NCBI RefSeq assembly: GCF_005048855.1
Contig: NZ_SUME01000008.1
Coordinates: 1-64,000 of the forward strand
DNA: 64,000 bases
Reading direction: 5' to 3'
From: Sphingobacterium olei
GTDB taxonomy: Bacteria; Bacteroidota; Bacteroidia; Sphingobacteriales; Sphingobacteriaceae
Below are positions 42,567 through 51,448 of this stretch, piece after piece; the stretch's first letter is position 1; every line of letters begins with the position of its first letter. Both the position numbers and the translations under genes were made by a program. The notes beneath the pieces were generated by a model. The model was given only the letters and a program-made list of their open reading frames with translations, made no database searches and had not been told where the DNA came from.

Positions 42567-42586
42567 TGTGTAAACAAATATGTCAT
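42527..42586 (-). CDS. hisL: Histidine-rich leader peptide
   Basis: A 19-codon frame reads MTYLFTHHVHFHHRQCGDM then stop: five His in seven positions, at codons 7, 8, 10, 12 and 13. It lies between a good promoter (42,604-42,633) and hisG, 88 bp before the hisG start, on the same strand. This is the layout of his attenuation leader peptides, where low charged tRNA-His stalls the ribosome and lets transcription continue. The frame is too short for gene callers. Confidence 0.8.
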   Translation of the reverse strand: MTYLFTHHVHFHHRQCGDM

Positions 42587-42603
42587 TAATTACTAATAAT
42601 ATA

Positions 42604-42633
42604 CAAAAGTAGCTTTTTAATCAACTTTTACAA
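42604..42633 (-). promoter_or_regulatory. Promoter of hisL-hisG-hisD
   Basis: Minus-strand TTG at 42,633-42,631, a 19-nt spacer and TACTTTTG at 42,611-42,604 match the Bacteroidota consensus. The transcript should begin near 42,597, about 12 nt before the leader peptide ATG. Confidence 0.7.
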
Positions 42634-42826
42634 AAAATAGTTGCTATATTTTTAAAGGGATCCCTCCTGTTCATTTTCTATCAGAAAAACGGATCCAAAT
42701 ATTGAATATCGCTACTACCGGACGAGTTTTCCTGTTTTTCAAATCTTACTACAGTCCCTCGATAAGTACATTTTAAGAGACTGAGGAGAGACTGATGAAT
42801 TTTCTCATTTTATTATACAATTGTAA

Positions 42827-42857
42827 TTGCATATAAATACAAATTTATATAAGTTTG
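42827..42857 (+). promoter_or_regulatory. Promoter of the TonB receptor operon
   Basis: TTG at 42,827-42,829, a 20-nt spacer and TAAGTTTG at 42,850-42,857 fit the Bacteroidota consensus, 27 bp before the ATG. ATACAATTGTAATTGCAT overlaps the -33 region and is partly palindromic, a possible iron-regulator site. Confidence 0.6.
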
Positions 42858-42883
42858 CACCAATTTAAAATCAGTCTAAATAA

Positions 42884-45049
42884 ATGTGTTATATATTCAA
42901 TTTTCAAAAACATCATTATATTCAGTCGTTAGCGATAGGCTTACTTCTTATCAACGGACTACATACATCAGCTCAAAACGTGAGGTTCCAAAATTCAACA
43001 AAACTGACATTATTGGACACCGTGCAAAATCTTAACGAAGTAGTGGTGACTGCTGGTCGTAAACCTGAAAGTATATCGACTGTACCTTCTTCTATTTCTA
43101 TCCTCTCTACGAAAGAGATCGAAGCACAAAGCCAAATAAGCACCAATTTAGCAAGTATACTAGGTAATACAATTCCGGGATTAGGTACCGCGACTAATAA
43201 AGCCACGAATTCCGGACAAACGCTACGGGGCAGATCGGTGTTGGTACTGATTGATGGAATTCCGCAATCTACTCCCTTGATGAATGGACAGCGAGATATA
43301 CGGTCCATAGATCCCAGCGTCATCGAGCGTGTTGAAGTGATCAAAGGTGCTACTTCTATATATGGAAATGGTTCAGCTGGAGGGATCATCAACTATATTA
43401 CCAAAAGAAACGATAGCCTAAGCAATCCTATTGGGGGTGTTACCACAGTGAGAAGTACAATACAACCCTACCGAAGTGGTGAAACAGCCGGTTATCGGAT
43501 TGCCCAAAGTTTATATGGTCGTCTTAACAAATTCAGTTATACAGCAAGTGGTTCGGCAGACTACATGGGATTACAACGAGACGCCGATGGTCTAGCACTG
43601 GGGCAAACAGATGGATTGTCAAACAGTTACCAATATAATGCGTTTGTTAAATTGGGTTATGATATTGACGCTTCTTCCTCTTTAGTTGCAGTTTACAATT
43701 TATATAACAGCACACAGCATGCAAAATACATTAGTCAGGCTGGTATATATGGAGAATCGCCGACCATAGGGATTAAAGGGGAAGATCCGGGAGAGCCTGC
43801 CGGTACACCGTACAATCACAATGCAATGTTAACCTATACCAAAAACAATCTCTTTAACAACACGCTATTACAGGTATCTGGTTATTACAATACATTTAGG
43901 TCAATGAACCGCTATGTCGCGAATGCGACAGCGTGGTATGGACCAGGGCAAACACAAATAAATTCAACAAAAAAAGGACTACGTATCAATCTAAATACAC
44001 CCTTTCTATTAGGTCAATTCCCTTCCGAGGTCACATATGGCCTCGACTTACTTAACGATGTGACCAATCAAGATTTAACCGACGGAAGAGTATACATTCC
44101 TAATATGGATATGATCAATATGGCTCCTTATGCACAACTAAAGATTGACTTTTTAGAAAATTTGATCTTCAAAGGTGGACTCCGATATGAAAATGCTTCG
44201 GTAAAAATCAACGATTTCAATACGATAGCTACAGGTCCCGACAATGCAGGTAGTATTGCCGTAACAGGCGGTAAGATTCCCTATCGGGGAACAATGTTTA
44301 ATGCCGGCTTGCGTTTCAATAAATATGATTTTTTCAATCCATTTATCAGTTTTTCGCAAGGATTTGCTATCAACGAACTCGGACGTATTGTGCGGAGAGC
44401 CACAGACAATGATCTGGATAGTCTGAAAACAGATCCCATTATCACAAATAATTATGAAATAGGTTTTTCCAGCACATATAGTATATTTCAGCTCTCTGCG
44501 GCGTACTATCGAAGTACCTCAAAATTGGGTGCCGAACTTGTAGATGTAGGAGGTTATCTGATGCCACAACGTACACCTCAAAATATCTACGGATACGAGA
44601 TAGCATTAAATGCGAGATTATCTCCCCAGTGGACAGTAGGTGGCACATATGCCTATGTTGAAGGAAAATCCGAGCAGGAAAATGGAACCAAAAACTATAT
44701 TAATGGATCATTGATAGGTCCTCCTAAAGCGACGGGATACCTCTATTTTACGCCAAATCCTGCTTGGAATATACAGCTCTTCTGGGTACATACCAGTGCT
44801 AGGGATCGATTCGAACCAGTTGAATCTACCGGAAAGTACCGTGCTGCAGAAGGTTCTGTAAACGATGTAAACCTCTTTAATCTAAATGCTTCACATAGGA
44901 TAAATAATCAATGGTCAATGGGCTTGGGGATAGAGAATCTTTTTAACACAGATTTTTATACCGTACTTAGTCAATATCGGGCTGAAAACGTCAACTATGT
45001 AAAAGGCATGGGAACAATTGCTTCATTAAACGTCAACTACAGATTTTAA
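42884..45049 (+). CDS. TonB-dependent siderophore receptor
   Basis: A 721-residue outer-membrane receptor. After a signal peptide (about residues 1-30, HTSAQ) the plug begins NEVVVTAGRKPESISTVPSS and includes LRGRSVLVLIDGIPQSTPLM and IERVEVIKGATSIYGNGSAG. The C-terminal barrel ends with an aromatic, VNYRF. The plug motifs and GAPT-like region are typical of ferric-siderophore receptors, and there is no N-terminal CarboxypepD_reg or SusD partner. The ligand is unknown. The PepSY gene follows directly after the stop. Confidence 0.92.
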   Translation: MCYIFNFQKHHYIQSLAIGLLLINGLHTSAQNVRFQNSTKLTLLDTVQNLNEVVVTAGRKPESISTVPSSISILSTKEIEAQSQISTNLASILGNTIPGLGTATNKATNSGQTLRGRSVLVLIDGIPQSTPLMNGQRDIRSIDPSVIERVEVIKGATSIYGNGSAGGIINYITKRNDSLSNPIGGVTTVRSTIQPYRSGETAGYRIAQSLYGRLNKFSYTASGSADYMGLQRDADGLALGQTDGLSNSYQYNAFVKLGYDIDASSSLVAVYNLYNSTQHAKYISQAGIYGESPTIGIKGEDPGEPAGTPYNHNAMLTYTKNNLFNNTLLQVSGYYNTFRSMNRYVANATAWYGPGQTQINSTKKGLRINLNTPFLLGQFPSEVTYGLDLLNDVTNQDLTDGRVYIPNMDMINMAPYAQLKIDFLENLIFKGGLRYENASVKINDFNTIATGPDNAGSIAVTGGKIPYRGTMFNAGLRFNKYDFFNPFISFSQGFAINELGRIVRRATDNDLDSLKTDPIITNNYEIGFSSTYSIFQLSAAYYRSTSKLGAELVDVGGYLMPQRTPQNIYGYEIALNARLSPQWTVGGTYAYVEGKSEQENGTKNYINGSLIGPPKATGYLYFTPNPAWNIQLFWVHTSARDRFEPVESTGKYRAAEGSVNDVNLFNLNASHRINNQWSMGLGIENLFNTDFYTVLSQYRAENVNYVKGMGTIASLNVNYRF

Positions 45050-46198
45050 ATGTTTAAAAAAGTAGTTCTTTGGCTTCACAAGTGGCTTGGCATAATAACG
45101 GGCATCGTGGTGTTCATCCTGAGCATTACGGGATGTTTCTATACCTTTCACGATGATCTCAAGCTACTGGTATACCCACAAAAATATATTATCCAGCAGC
45201 AAATCGATCAAGCATCTCCCCTGCCTTTAAGTGAATTACTCCACATTGCGCAGAGAGCACTTGGACAGGAAGAGCGCGTCTCTCGCGTTGATCTTTATCC
45301 TGCACCGGACCGAACCTGGGTATTCCGTGCACAGGAAACAGACGAAAGCGCGTTTGGGTATTGGAATTATTATGTATACTACAAACGGATTTTCGTTAAC
45401 CCGTATACCGGAGAGGTCGCAGCGATTGAAAATTCTAAAACTGAGTTTTTTCAGCTGATGTTACAAATGCATCTTCATTTACTACTCGGTAAAAAGTATG
45501 GTCATCCGGTGGTAGGTTATTCAACCGCTATTTTTGTTCTTCTCTTGCTATCTGGAATAATACTCTGGTGGCCAAAAAAATGGAAAGGTAAAACCCTTAA
45601 GCGCGCCATTTGGCTCAAGACCAAAGTGAAATGGAAACGCTTCAACTATGACCTACATAATGTACTCGGTTTCTATAGCTTCCTTCTGGCACTGATCCTA
45701 GCTATTACCGGACTGGTCTTCTCGTTTCCGGAGTTCAAAAAGGGGTATACATCTTTTCTGAATAATTTTTCGACAAACGATTACGCTCAAATCGCACAAC
45801 TAAAACCTCTGGCGTCAATAGATAGTATGTACACCGATCCGCTGGACAATGCGCTGCATTATGCTTTAGCAAAACATAGCCACGCAGGTATGATGTCAAT
45901 ACGTCTTAGATCGATAGAGGCTCCGACAGTCGATATACAAATCCGACATCTTGAACAACGGAGCGGGCTTTTTGAATGGTACTATTTTAACAAAAAGGAT
46001 CTCCGCATTAAGGAAATAAAATCAAGCAAATCGCTGGCTACAGGTGATAAAATCGCATCGCTAAACTATGATATCCACACCGGTAACATCCGGGGTATGC
46101 CGACTAAAATACTTGCTTTTTTCATTTCGTTGATATGCGCCAGTTTACCTGTAACCGGATATATTATCTGGTGGAATAAGAGTAGGAAGATTTCTTAA
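45050..46198 (+). CDS. PepSY-domain membrane protein (siderophore reductase-like)
   Basis: A 382-residue membrane protein with four spans. FKKVVLWLHKWLGIITGIVV (about 1-20) is the start of the PepSY_TM family, and HLHLLLGKKYGHPVVGYST, FNYDLHNVLGFYSFLLALIL and the last ICASLPVTGYIIWWNKS carry the conserved His residues that can bind heme. Such proteins sit beside siderophore receptors and are thought to reduce ferric iron in the inner membrane. Its ATG directly follows the receptor stop (TAAATG), so the two are coupled. The 3' end overlaps the convergent YoaK-like gene by 35 bp. Confidence 0.88.
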   Translation: MFKKVVLWLHKWLGIITGIVVFILSITGCFYTFHDDLKLLVYPQKYIIQQQIDQASPLPLSELLHIAQRALGQEERVSRVDLYPAPDRTWVFRAQETDESAFGYWNYYVYYKRIFVNPYTGEVAAIENSKTEFFQLMLQMHLHLLLGKKYGHPVVGYSTAIFVLLLLSGIILWWPKKWKGKTLKRAIWLKTKVKWKRFNYDLHNVLGFYSFLLALILAITGLVFSFPEFKKGYTSFLNNFSTNDYAQIAQLKPLASIDSMYTDPLDNALHYALAKHSHAGMMSIRLRSIEAPTVDIQIRHLEQRSGLFEWYYFNKKDLRIKEIKSSKSLATGDKIASLNYDIHTGNIRGMPTKILAFFISLICASLPVTGYIIWWNKSRKIS

Positions 46199-46931
46199 TC
46201 CGTGCCCGTCTTTCATAAAGATACTTCACGCGCTTTAATTTATAAAAATCAAAGAAAGCGATGAGCACTAGCACAAAGCATACTAAATAAAATGTTTGAT
46301 TACCAAAGTAAAAATAATACACCCCGCTGAGCAATCCGCCAAGAAAATAGGAAAACAAAATAACCAACAACAAATGAAATTTGTCGACCAACTGTCTATT
46401 TTGTCTGTTCTTTGCCTTTGTGAACATCGAAACCATAATGGCCAAATCGGTCGTTAAGCCGGTTAAATGGGTGGTCTTTACAACTGAATTTGAGATACTG
46501 GCTGTTAAACCATTCTGCAGCCCCATTGCAAATAACAAGGCACCTACCAAAAGTTCGGTTTCTTGCAAAGAGTCATTGTAAAAAAAATCGAGGTACACTC
46601 CTACAAATAGGATACTTAAAAGCTCTAGTACAACAGGAATCGCGTGTGATACATACTGCCCCCATAAACTCTTTCCGTGAATAATCACGGCATTTGAAAT
46701 CACACCTCCAAAGAAGAATAAAAGAATCCAGAAAAGCACAACAGCTCCTTGGTACCAATTTCCCTTCGATAACTCCTGTGCAAAAACCGCATAATATCCG
46801 GTAATATTCGACGTAAATGCAAAAAAGACGATAACCGATATCACATTCACCATACCCGCTGAAAAGGCCGTCAGCCCCCCCAACTTAATGTTATCGCTAA
46901 CAGTTCTATGATTACTATATTTTCTCAGCAT
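46164..46931 (-). CDS. YoaK/DUF1275-family membrane protein
   Basis: A 255-residue protein with about six hydrophobic spans. GGLTAFSAGMVNVISVIVFF, FTSNITGYY and LFAMGLQNGLTASISNSVVK then THLTGLTTDLA are the conserved DUF1275 pattern. Function unknown; a transporter is often assumed. It overlaps the upstream gene by 17 bp and belongs to the run of genes below the two-component system. Confidence 0.85.
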   Translation of the reverse strand: MLRKYSNHRTVSDNIKLGGLTAFSAGMVNVISVIVFFAFTSNITGYYAVFAQELSKGNWYQGAVVLFWILLFFFGGVISNAVIIHGKSLWGQYVSHAIPVVLELLSILFVGVYLDFFYNDSLQETELLVGALLFAMGLQNGLTASISNSVVKTTHLTGLTTDLAIMVSMFTKAKNRQNRQLVDKFHLLLVILFSYFLGGLLSGVYYFYFGNQTFYLVCFVLVLIAFFDFYKLKRVKYLYERRARIKKSSYSYSTR

Positions 46932-47415
46932 AATCTTCTTGATATCCCCTTCTTTCTAATTTAATTTTCAGCACCCCCCTCACTTGTAGATCCAGATTAA
47001 GGTGCAATTCTAATGTATTTCGATCTATATTGGCGATCTGGAAACTTTCAAGTTGTTTACCTTCCCTAACTAATTGCAAAATATGCCCCCTGCCTCTGAT
47101 ATACCACTCTATGCGTTCATTCAATGAATTATTAGCCGCTTTGATCGTTCCATCGTTGTCGAACTCCCAGACTTTGACATTAAACAACTCAAGGTCTTTC
47201 ATAATTTCTTCTCTTAAGCTATGTTGTAGCTCCCATTCAGAATGTCGTGCCTTGCTATCGGTTTTTTCTAAATACCACCCCGTTTCGACCCATTCGCCTT
47301 GGATAAGGCGTTCAGGATTCTCAAAATGCATAACCATGTATGCTGCAGTAAGCAACAACGAAACCAATAAGATATAGGTGATTGCAAGTAGTCTTTTTCG
47401 CTTAAAATGTAACAT
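46915..47415 (-). CDS. Membrane-anchored lipocalin-like protein
   Basis: A protein of about 166 residues starting at ATG 47,415 (MLHFKRKRLLAITYILLVSL); an in-frame ATG nine codons upstream would extend it. One N-terminal membrane span, then a strand-rich part with RLIQGEWVETGWYLEKTD, the GxW pattern of small lipocalin-like domains, and a basic end. Family uncertain. Translationally linked to the genes on both sides. Confidence 0.5.
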   Translation of the reverse strand: MLHFKRKRLLAITYILLVSLLLTAAYMVMHFENPERLIQGEWVETGWYLEKTDSKARHSEWELQHSLREEIMKDLELFNVKVWEFDNDGTIKAANNSLNERIEWYIRGRGHILQLVREGKQLESFQIANIDRNTLELHLNLDLQVRGVLKIKLERRGYQEDYAEKI

Positions 47416-47917
47416 GCCAATTCCTCCTAAAAAATAAACCATCTAACTTATCTATAACAGGGACATTTTCTAACCGCGTAGCTAAGTAAACTGCCGAAAG
47501 ACCGACATTGGAATTCTTATTAAATATTTCCAATAGATCGAAACTTCTCGGTGTAGCGCTCTCAAACCTATAATCCTCTGCAATTACAAGATGATCTACT
47601 CGGCTGCCCTTGCAGTAATTCCTAAAGTAATTGTTCGTTTGGGATGTGATGATATCCGCATACATTTCATTTATGCGGTCGCCATATTTCGAACGCATGA
47701 GCTGGCATGCTTTAATAAATTCTTCAGTCTGTAATTCTTCGAGATGATCTTCAGCGTGAAAACCAAGTAACTCAGTAATGGAATTATCAGATTGTAAACC
47801 ATGTACGAGGATAATTTCAAAACATTGATCGGGATACCGATCTAGTAGATCTACAACAATATTTAGTGAATTGACAGTGAAGTCTGTTTGAATGAGAACA
47901 CGCTTTGTCCTAGCCAT
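47402..47917 (-). CDS. UspA-like protein
   Basis: A 171-residue cytoplasmic protein. RVLIQTDFTVNSLNIVVDLL at the start and ECFEIILVHGL (beta-alpha-beta) resemble the universal stress fold, and DHLVIAEDYRF is the later strand. The ATP-binding GxxGx9GS(T) signature of Usp proteins is absent, so nucleotide binding is doubtful. Downstream of the two-component genes, with 130 bp between. Confidence 0.5.
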   Translation of the reverse strand: MARTKRVLIQTDFTVNSLNIVVDLLDRYPDQCFEIILVHGLQSDNSITELLGFHAEDHLEELQTEEFIKACQLMRSKYGDRINEMYADIITSQTNNYFRNYCKGSRVDHLVIAEDYRFESATPRSFDLLEIFNKNSNVGLSAVYLATRLENVPVIDKLDGLFFRRNWHVTF

Positions 47918-48046
47918 ATTTTGATTTTTTTTTCAAAGTTAGGACACCGAAATTGCAACGAGATTAGCCTCACATTAGTTTTTTGTGAGACTTTTTAGGT
48001 CATATTAGAATGTAATTAGAATGATTCAACATACATTAGAATAAGA

Positions 48047-49405
48047 TTAAAAAGAGGTAACCGTAGGTAGTTCTATCCGCACCGTTGTGCCTTCCCCCAG
48101 CACAGAAGACACATTTAATTTTCCATTATGCATCCGAATAATATTTCGTGCCAGAGGTAATCCTATACCATAGCCTGAGAAATTTCCGGTGTTAGAAGCT
48201 CTAAAGTACGGATCAAAAATGTAAGGAAGATCCTGTTCAGGAATACCAATACCTTCATCTTTAATGAGCACAATAACACTATTATCAAGTGCACCAAGAG
48301 CTACATAAGCGGTATGGTCGGAAGAATATTTACAGGCATTCGATATGATATTCGAAAAAGCCAATTGTAGCAAAGCAGACGACCCATATACCTTTAGCTT
48401 CATGCTATCTTCGGGAAGTAGGGTGAAATCCGTTTTAATATGGAACCGTTCATTGATCGCCTTTACAGTTAGATCTGAATCCATAATAATCTGATCGATA
48501 CGTACCGGCTTAAAATTACTTCCATTATTTTCATAGCCTGTACGTGCCAATAACAGCAACGCATTGGTCTTTTTTTCGAGATTATCCGCTGCGGCTATTA
48601 TCTTCGTCAACGATTGTTGGTATTCCGCTACAGTACGTTCCTTTGACAGTGCTAAATCTGCTGTTCCGATGATGGAAGTCAAGGGTGTATTTAGCTCATG
48701 GGATGCGTTGCTAACGAAGTTTTTTTGCGTCTCAAAGGAAGTTTCTATCCTAGAAAGCATTCTATTAAATGTTATCGCTAATTTATTCAACACACTCTTG
48801 TCTTCCGTTTCTTTAAGACGAAGAAATAGATTTTCTGAACCTATTTTTTCCACCTCATTTATAATACCGTTAATTGGTCTTAGAAATGATCGCTTTACAA
48901 GTAAAGAGACCACGATGACAAAAAGAACCCCCAAAACTACACTGATAAATAACAAGTTCCGTAGATATGCGATATGATGGGTATAGAAATAATTCTCGGC
49001 AGAAACTCCGACAACATACATTTTACCATCGTTCATGTAGACATCTGTCGAATAAAACTTGGTTCCTATCTTAAAATTAGCATGGCCTACTTTACTAATC
49101 TCTTTCCAAAGTGCAGGATCCAAACCGTTATTATATAATATTGTATGGGTTTGGTCAAATTCGACAATAAAATTATGTTGCTTGTCGAGATTTTCAACAT
49201 TCTCATACGTCCATTTGAAATCTTCGTTCCTAGGATCTTCATTAAGCATCTGCTCTGCGGCCAGTTTTCGCCTTAAGTCCAATCGTTTATAAAAATCTGT
49301 AAAGGCAAAATTAGAGATGGAATAAAAAACAAAGATCACAAAAGAGACTGTATAAACAATAAGGATAGTAATCAGTGAATATAATGTTCTATTGTATTTA
49401 TGCAT
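48047..49405 (-). CDS. Sensor histidine kinase
   Basis: A 452-residue membrane kinase. Two spans (about 9-30 and 147-170) border a ~115-residue periplasmic sensor; a HAMP domain follows (FLRPINGIINEVEKIG), then HisKA with FVSNASHELNTPLTSIIG (phospho-His near residue 242) and the HATPase boxes NACKYS, DEGIGIPEQDLPYIFDPYFR and GYGIGLPLARNI. It phosphorylates the response regulator encoded 2 bp upstream. Confidence 0.93.
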   Translation of the reverse strand: MHKYNRTLYSLITILIVYTVSFVIFVFYSISNFAFTDFYKRLDLRRKLAAEQMLNEDPRNEDFKWTYENVENLDKQHNFIVEFDQTHTILYNNGLDPALWKEISKVGHANFKIGTKFYSTDVYMNDGKMYVVGVSAENYFYTHHIAYLRNLLFISVVLGVLFVIVVSLLVKRSFLRPINGIINEVEKIGSENLFLRLKETEDKSVLNKLAITFNRMLSRIETSFETQKNFVSNASHELNTPLTSIIGTADLALSKERTVAEYQQSLTKIIAAADNLEKKTNALLLLARTGYENNGSNFKPVRIDQIIMDSDLTVKAINERFHIKTDFTLLPEDSMKLKVYGSSALLQLAFSNIISNACKYSSDHTAYVALGALDNSVIVLIKDEGIGIPEQDLPYIFDPYFRASNTGNFSGYGIGLPLARNIIRMHNGKLNVSSVLGEGTTVRIELPTVTSF

Positions 49406-49407
49406 TT

Positions 49408-50121
49408 TTAACTATTATCGTCTATTTTTAACACGTACCCCATGCCTATAACGGTATGTATCGCCTTTTTTGTCGTTATTTTCTCAATTTTTTTTCTCAA
49501 ATAATTTACATAAACGTCTACGACATTAGATCCAATGTCAAAATTGATCCCCCAGACCTTATCCAAAAGTTCATTCCGATTGAATACTTTTTTTGGAGTC
49601 TGGATGAAAAGCATCAAAAGTCGATATTCTGTCGATGTAAGATTTAGTTCCTGACCTTCGCAGTACGCTATTTTTTTAAAATCATTCAGTTCTAGGAACC
49701 CGTAGCTGTACTTTTTTTCTTCTTGATTAATTAAATGGTTCGCGATTTCACTTTTCCGTCGGATCAAAGAGCGAATTCGCGCTTTCAGTTCAATAAGCTT
49801 AAAAGGCTTAGAGAGGTAATCGTCAGCGCCGCTATCCAGACCTAACACTACATTTTCCGGACTCCCCAACGCAGTTACCATCAATATAGGCAAGTCTTTG
49901 TAGCCTAAATTTCTAAAGTTTTTACATATTTCAAGTCCATTTACTTCAGGAAGTAATACATCTAAAATTACGAGATCAATACGGTCTGTACTGACAATTT
50001 TGAGTGCGTCTTCATAATTATTCACATGTAAGACCGCATAACCCTCTTCTACTAGCCCCTGTACAATGAATTCAGCTACATTTCGCTCATCCTCCACCAA
50101 CAAAATTTTTTGTACAACCAT
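49408..50121 (-). CDS. OmpR-family response regulator
   Basis: A 237-residue regulator. The receiver has EDE near residue 10, the phospho-Asp in LVILDVLLPEVNGLEI and the late Lys in DYLSKPFKLIELKAR; the C-terminal winged helix reads LNLTSTEYRLLMLFIQTPKK and VVDVYVNYLRKKIEKI. Encoded directly before its kinase. The downstream UspA-like, lipocalin-like and YoaK genes are candidate targets; the signal is unknown. Confidence 0.93.
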   Translation of the reverse strand: MVVQKILLVEDERNVAEFIVQGLVEEGYAVLHVNNYEDALKIVSTDRIDLVILDVLLPEVNGLEICKNFRNLGYKDLPILMVTALGSPENVVLGLDSGADDYLSKPFKLIELKARIRSLIRRKSEIANHLINQEEKKYSYGFLELNDFKKIAYCEGQELNLTSTEYRLLMLFIQTPKKVFNRNELLDKVWGINFDIGSNVVDVYVNYLRKKIEKITTKKAIHTVIGMGYVLKIDDNS

Positions 50122-50236
50122 ACGATAGGAATTACTTAGATTTTAATTTACACTTAGCGAAAATATGTAATTAATTTCATAAAATAAGAAAGGGCGATAT
50201 TTCATGTGGGATTTAACATATCCAAACGAATAAAAA

Positions 50237-50300
50237 AAGCCTCCAATATCGGGGAGATATAGAGGCTTGAACTTTAACCTAAATTATGAATCTAAATATA
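50237..50300 (-). ncRNA. Short hairpin transcript B (TCTCCCCG loop)
   Basis: On the minus strand CATAATTTAGGTT (about 50,289-50,277) leads to a hairpin at 50,269-50,237: AAGCCTC / GAGGCTT plus an inner ATATC / GATAT stem around a TCCCC loop, then a run of seven T. A weak -7-like TATATTTAG lies just before (50,300-50,292). It resembles element A at 54,543-54,610. It may also act as the terminator of the AhpD-like gene upstream. Confidence 0.5.
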
Positions 50301-50458
50301 CATGTATGTACACTTTCATCCCCTCTCCTTTTGTAATATTCATGCGATAAAGAAATAATGCAACTGTAATGTTATCCCGTCTACCGATGCAGCAGTTAGT
50401 TACCATTTGGAATCTAGATTCAATTACGATAAGGAATTTACTTACCGTAAATAAAACG

Positions 50459-50899
50459 TTAGCCTGCGACGGGAAGTCTTGTGCTGATCGCGATCCGATT
50501 CCATGCGTTAATTGTAACAACTGCCATAATGATCTGTGCTATTAATTCTTCCGAAAAGAACTTTTTAGCTAAGTCATATGTAATTTCTGTTAACCCGTGC
50601 TGATGAATAAGTGTGACCTCTTCTGTAATAGCAAGGAGCGCCTTTTCCTCCGCTGAAAATTTATCTGTTTCCTGCCAGGCATTTAGCAAGAAAATACGTT
50701 GTGTAGTTTCTCCACTTTTTAGGGCATCCTTTGTATGCATATCAATGCAAAATGCACAGCCATTGATCTGCGAAGCTCTGATTTTAATTAATTCCTTCTG
50801 TGATTTCGTTAGTTGTGAAGCCGTTAAATAAGCTTCTAAACCATACATGGCGTTGTAAGCCTCTGGCTGAACATTCTGAATGTTAAAGCGATTTTCCAT
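50459..50899 (-). CDS. AhpD-like carboxymuconolactone decarboxylase family protein
   Basis: A 146-residue helical protein. The redox/proton-relay motif ASQINGCAFCIDMHTKDAL (CxxC followed by His, about residues 42-60) defines the AhpD/CMD family. The end INAWNRIAISTRLPVAG is typical. Likely an alkylhydroperoxidase-type thiol enzyme. Such genes often sit by a Crp/Fnr regulator; here the neighbouring one is broken (50,988-51,252). Confidence 0.9.
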   Translation of the reverse strand: MENRFNIQNVQPEAYNAMYGLEAYLTASQLTKSQKELIKIRASQINGCAFCIDMHTKDALKSGETTQRIFLLNAWQETDKFSAEEKALLAITEEVTLIHQHGLTEITYDLAKKFFSEELIAQIIMAVVTINAWNRIAISTRLPVAG

Positions 50900-50987
50900 T
50901 TTATAAATTTTAATTATTAACGATGCTGCTAAATTCCGTATTATCTGCTAAAAAAAACTTAAACTGGTTTAAGAACACCATCCATTA

Positions 50988-51252
50988 TTATTTTTTTTTG
51001 ATTACTTTTTTCTTCCGAAGCTCGCTCAGGTACTCTAGTGTAAAGCCGAGAAAGGAAGCTAATAGTTTCTGAGGAATCCGTTCTATGAACTTGGGGTATT
51101 TCGAAATAAATATACGAACAAAACTGCTCCTCGGCTACGAGTGTTTGTTTTTTTTGCACCTCGAATACCGTAAAGAATTGAACTATTACGCTCAATGCAT
51201 CATCGTCTATTGTTATATTTTTTTTTATGTGTTGGAATAAAGCTTCATGCAT
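50988..51252 (-). pseudogene. Crp/Fnr-family regulator with internal deletion
   Basis: The frame starts MHEALFQHIKKNITIDDDAL and VQKKQTLVAEEQFCSYIYF, the N-terminal end of a Crp/Fnr cNMP-binding domain (about 50 residues). It is then joined, in a different frame, to YPKFIERIPQKLLASFLGFT and LEYLSELRKKK, the HTH end, finishing at TAA 50,988. About 100 residues of the sensor core are missing, and the current frame reads nonsense to 50,959. A deletion, not a sequencing slip, explains this. Confidence 0.85.
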
Positions 51253-51448
51253 CGTGCTTCTGTATTCACTGTTTCAAATGATAATGCTAAGATACGATTC
51301 CCCAGTAATATCTGATATTCAGTATTAACTTTATCTTTCAAAGAAATATATAGATACCGGAGCACTCGGCAAAATTAGTGTACTTAGAAAATAAGCCGCC
51401 CACAATACAGATTTAATGCGGGCAACTCTACCAATACAGCCGTTTATT

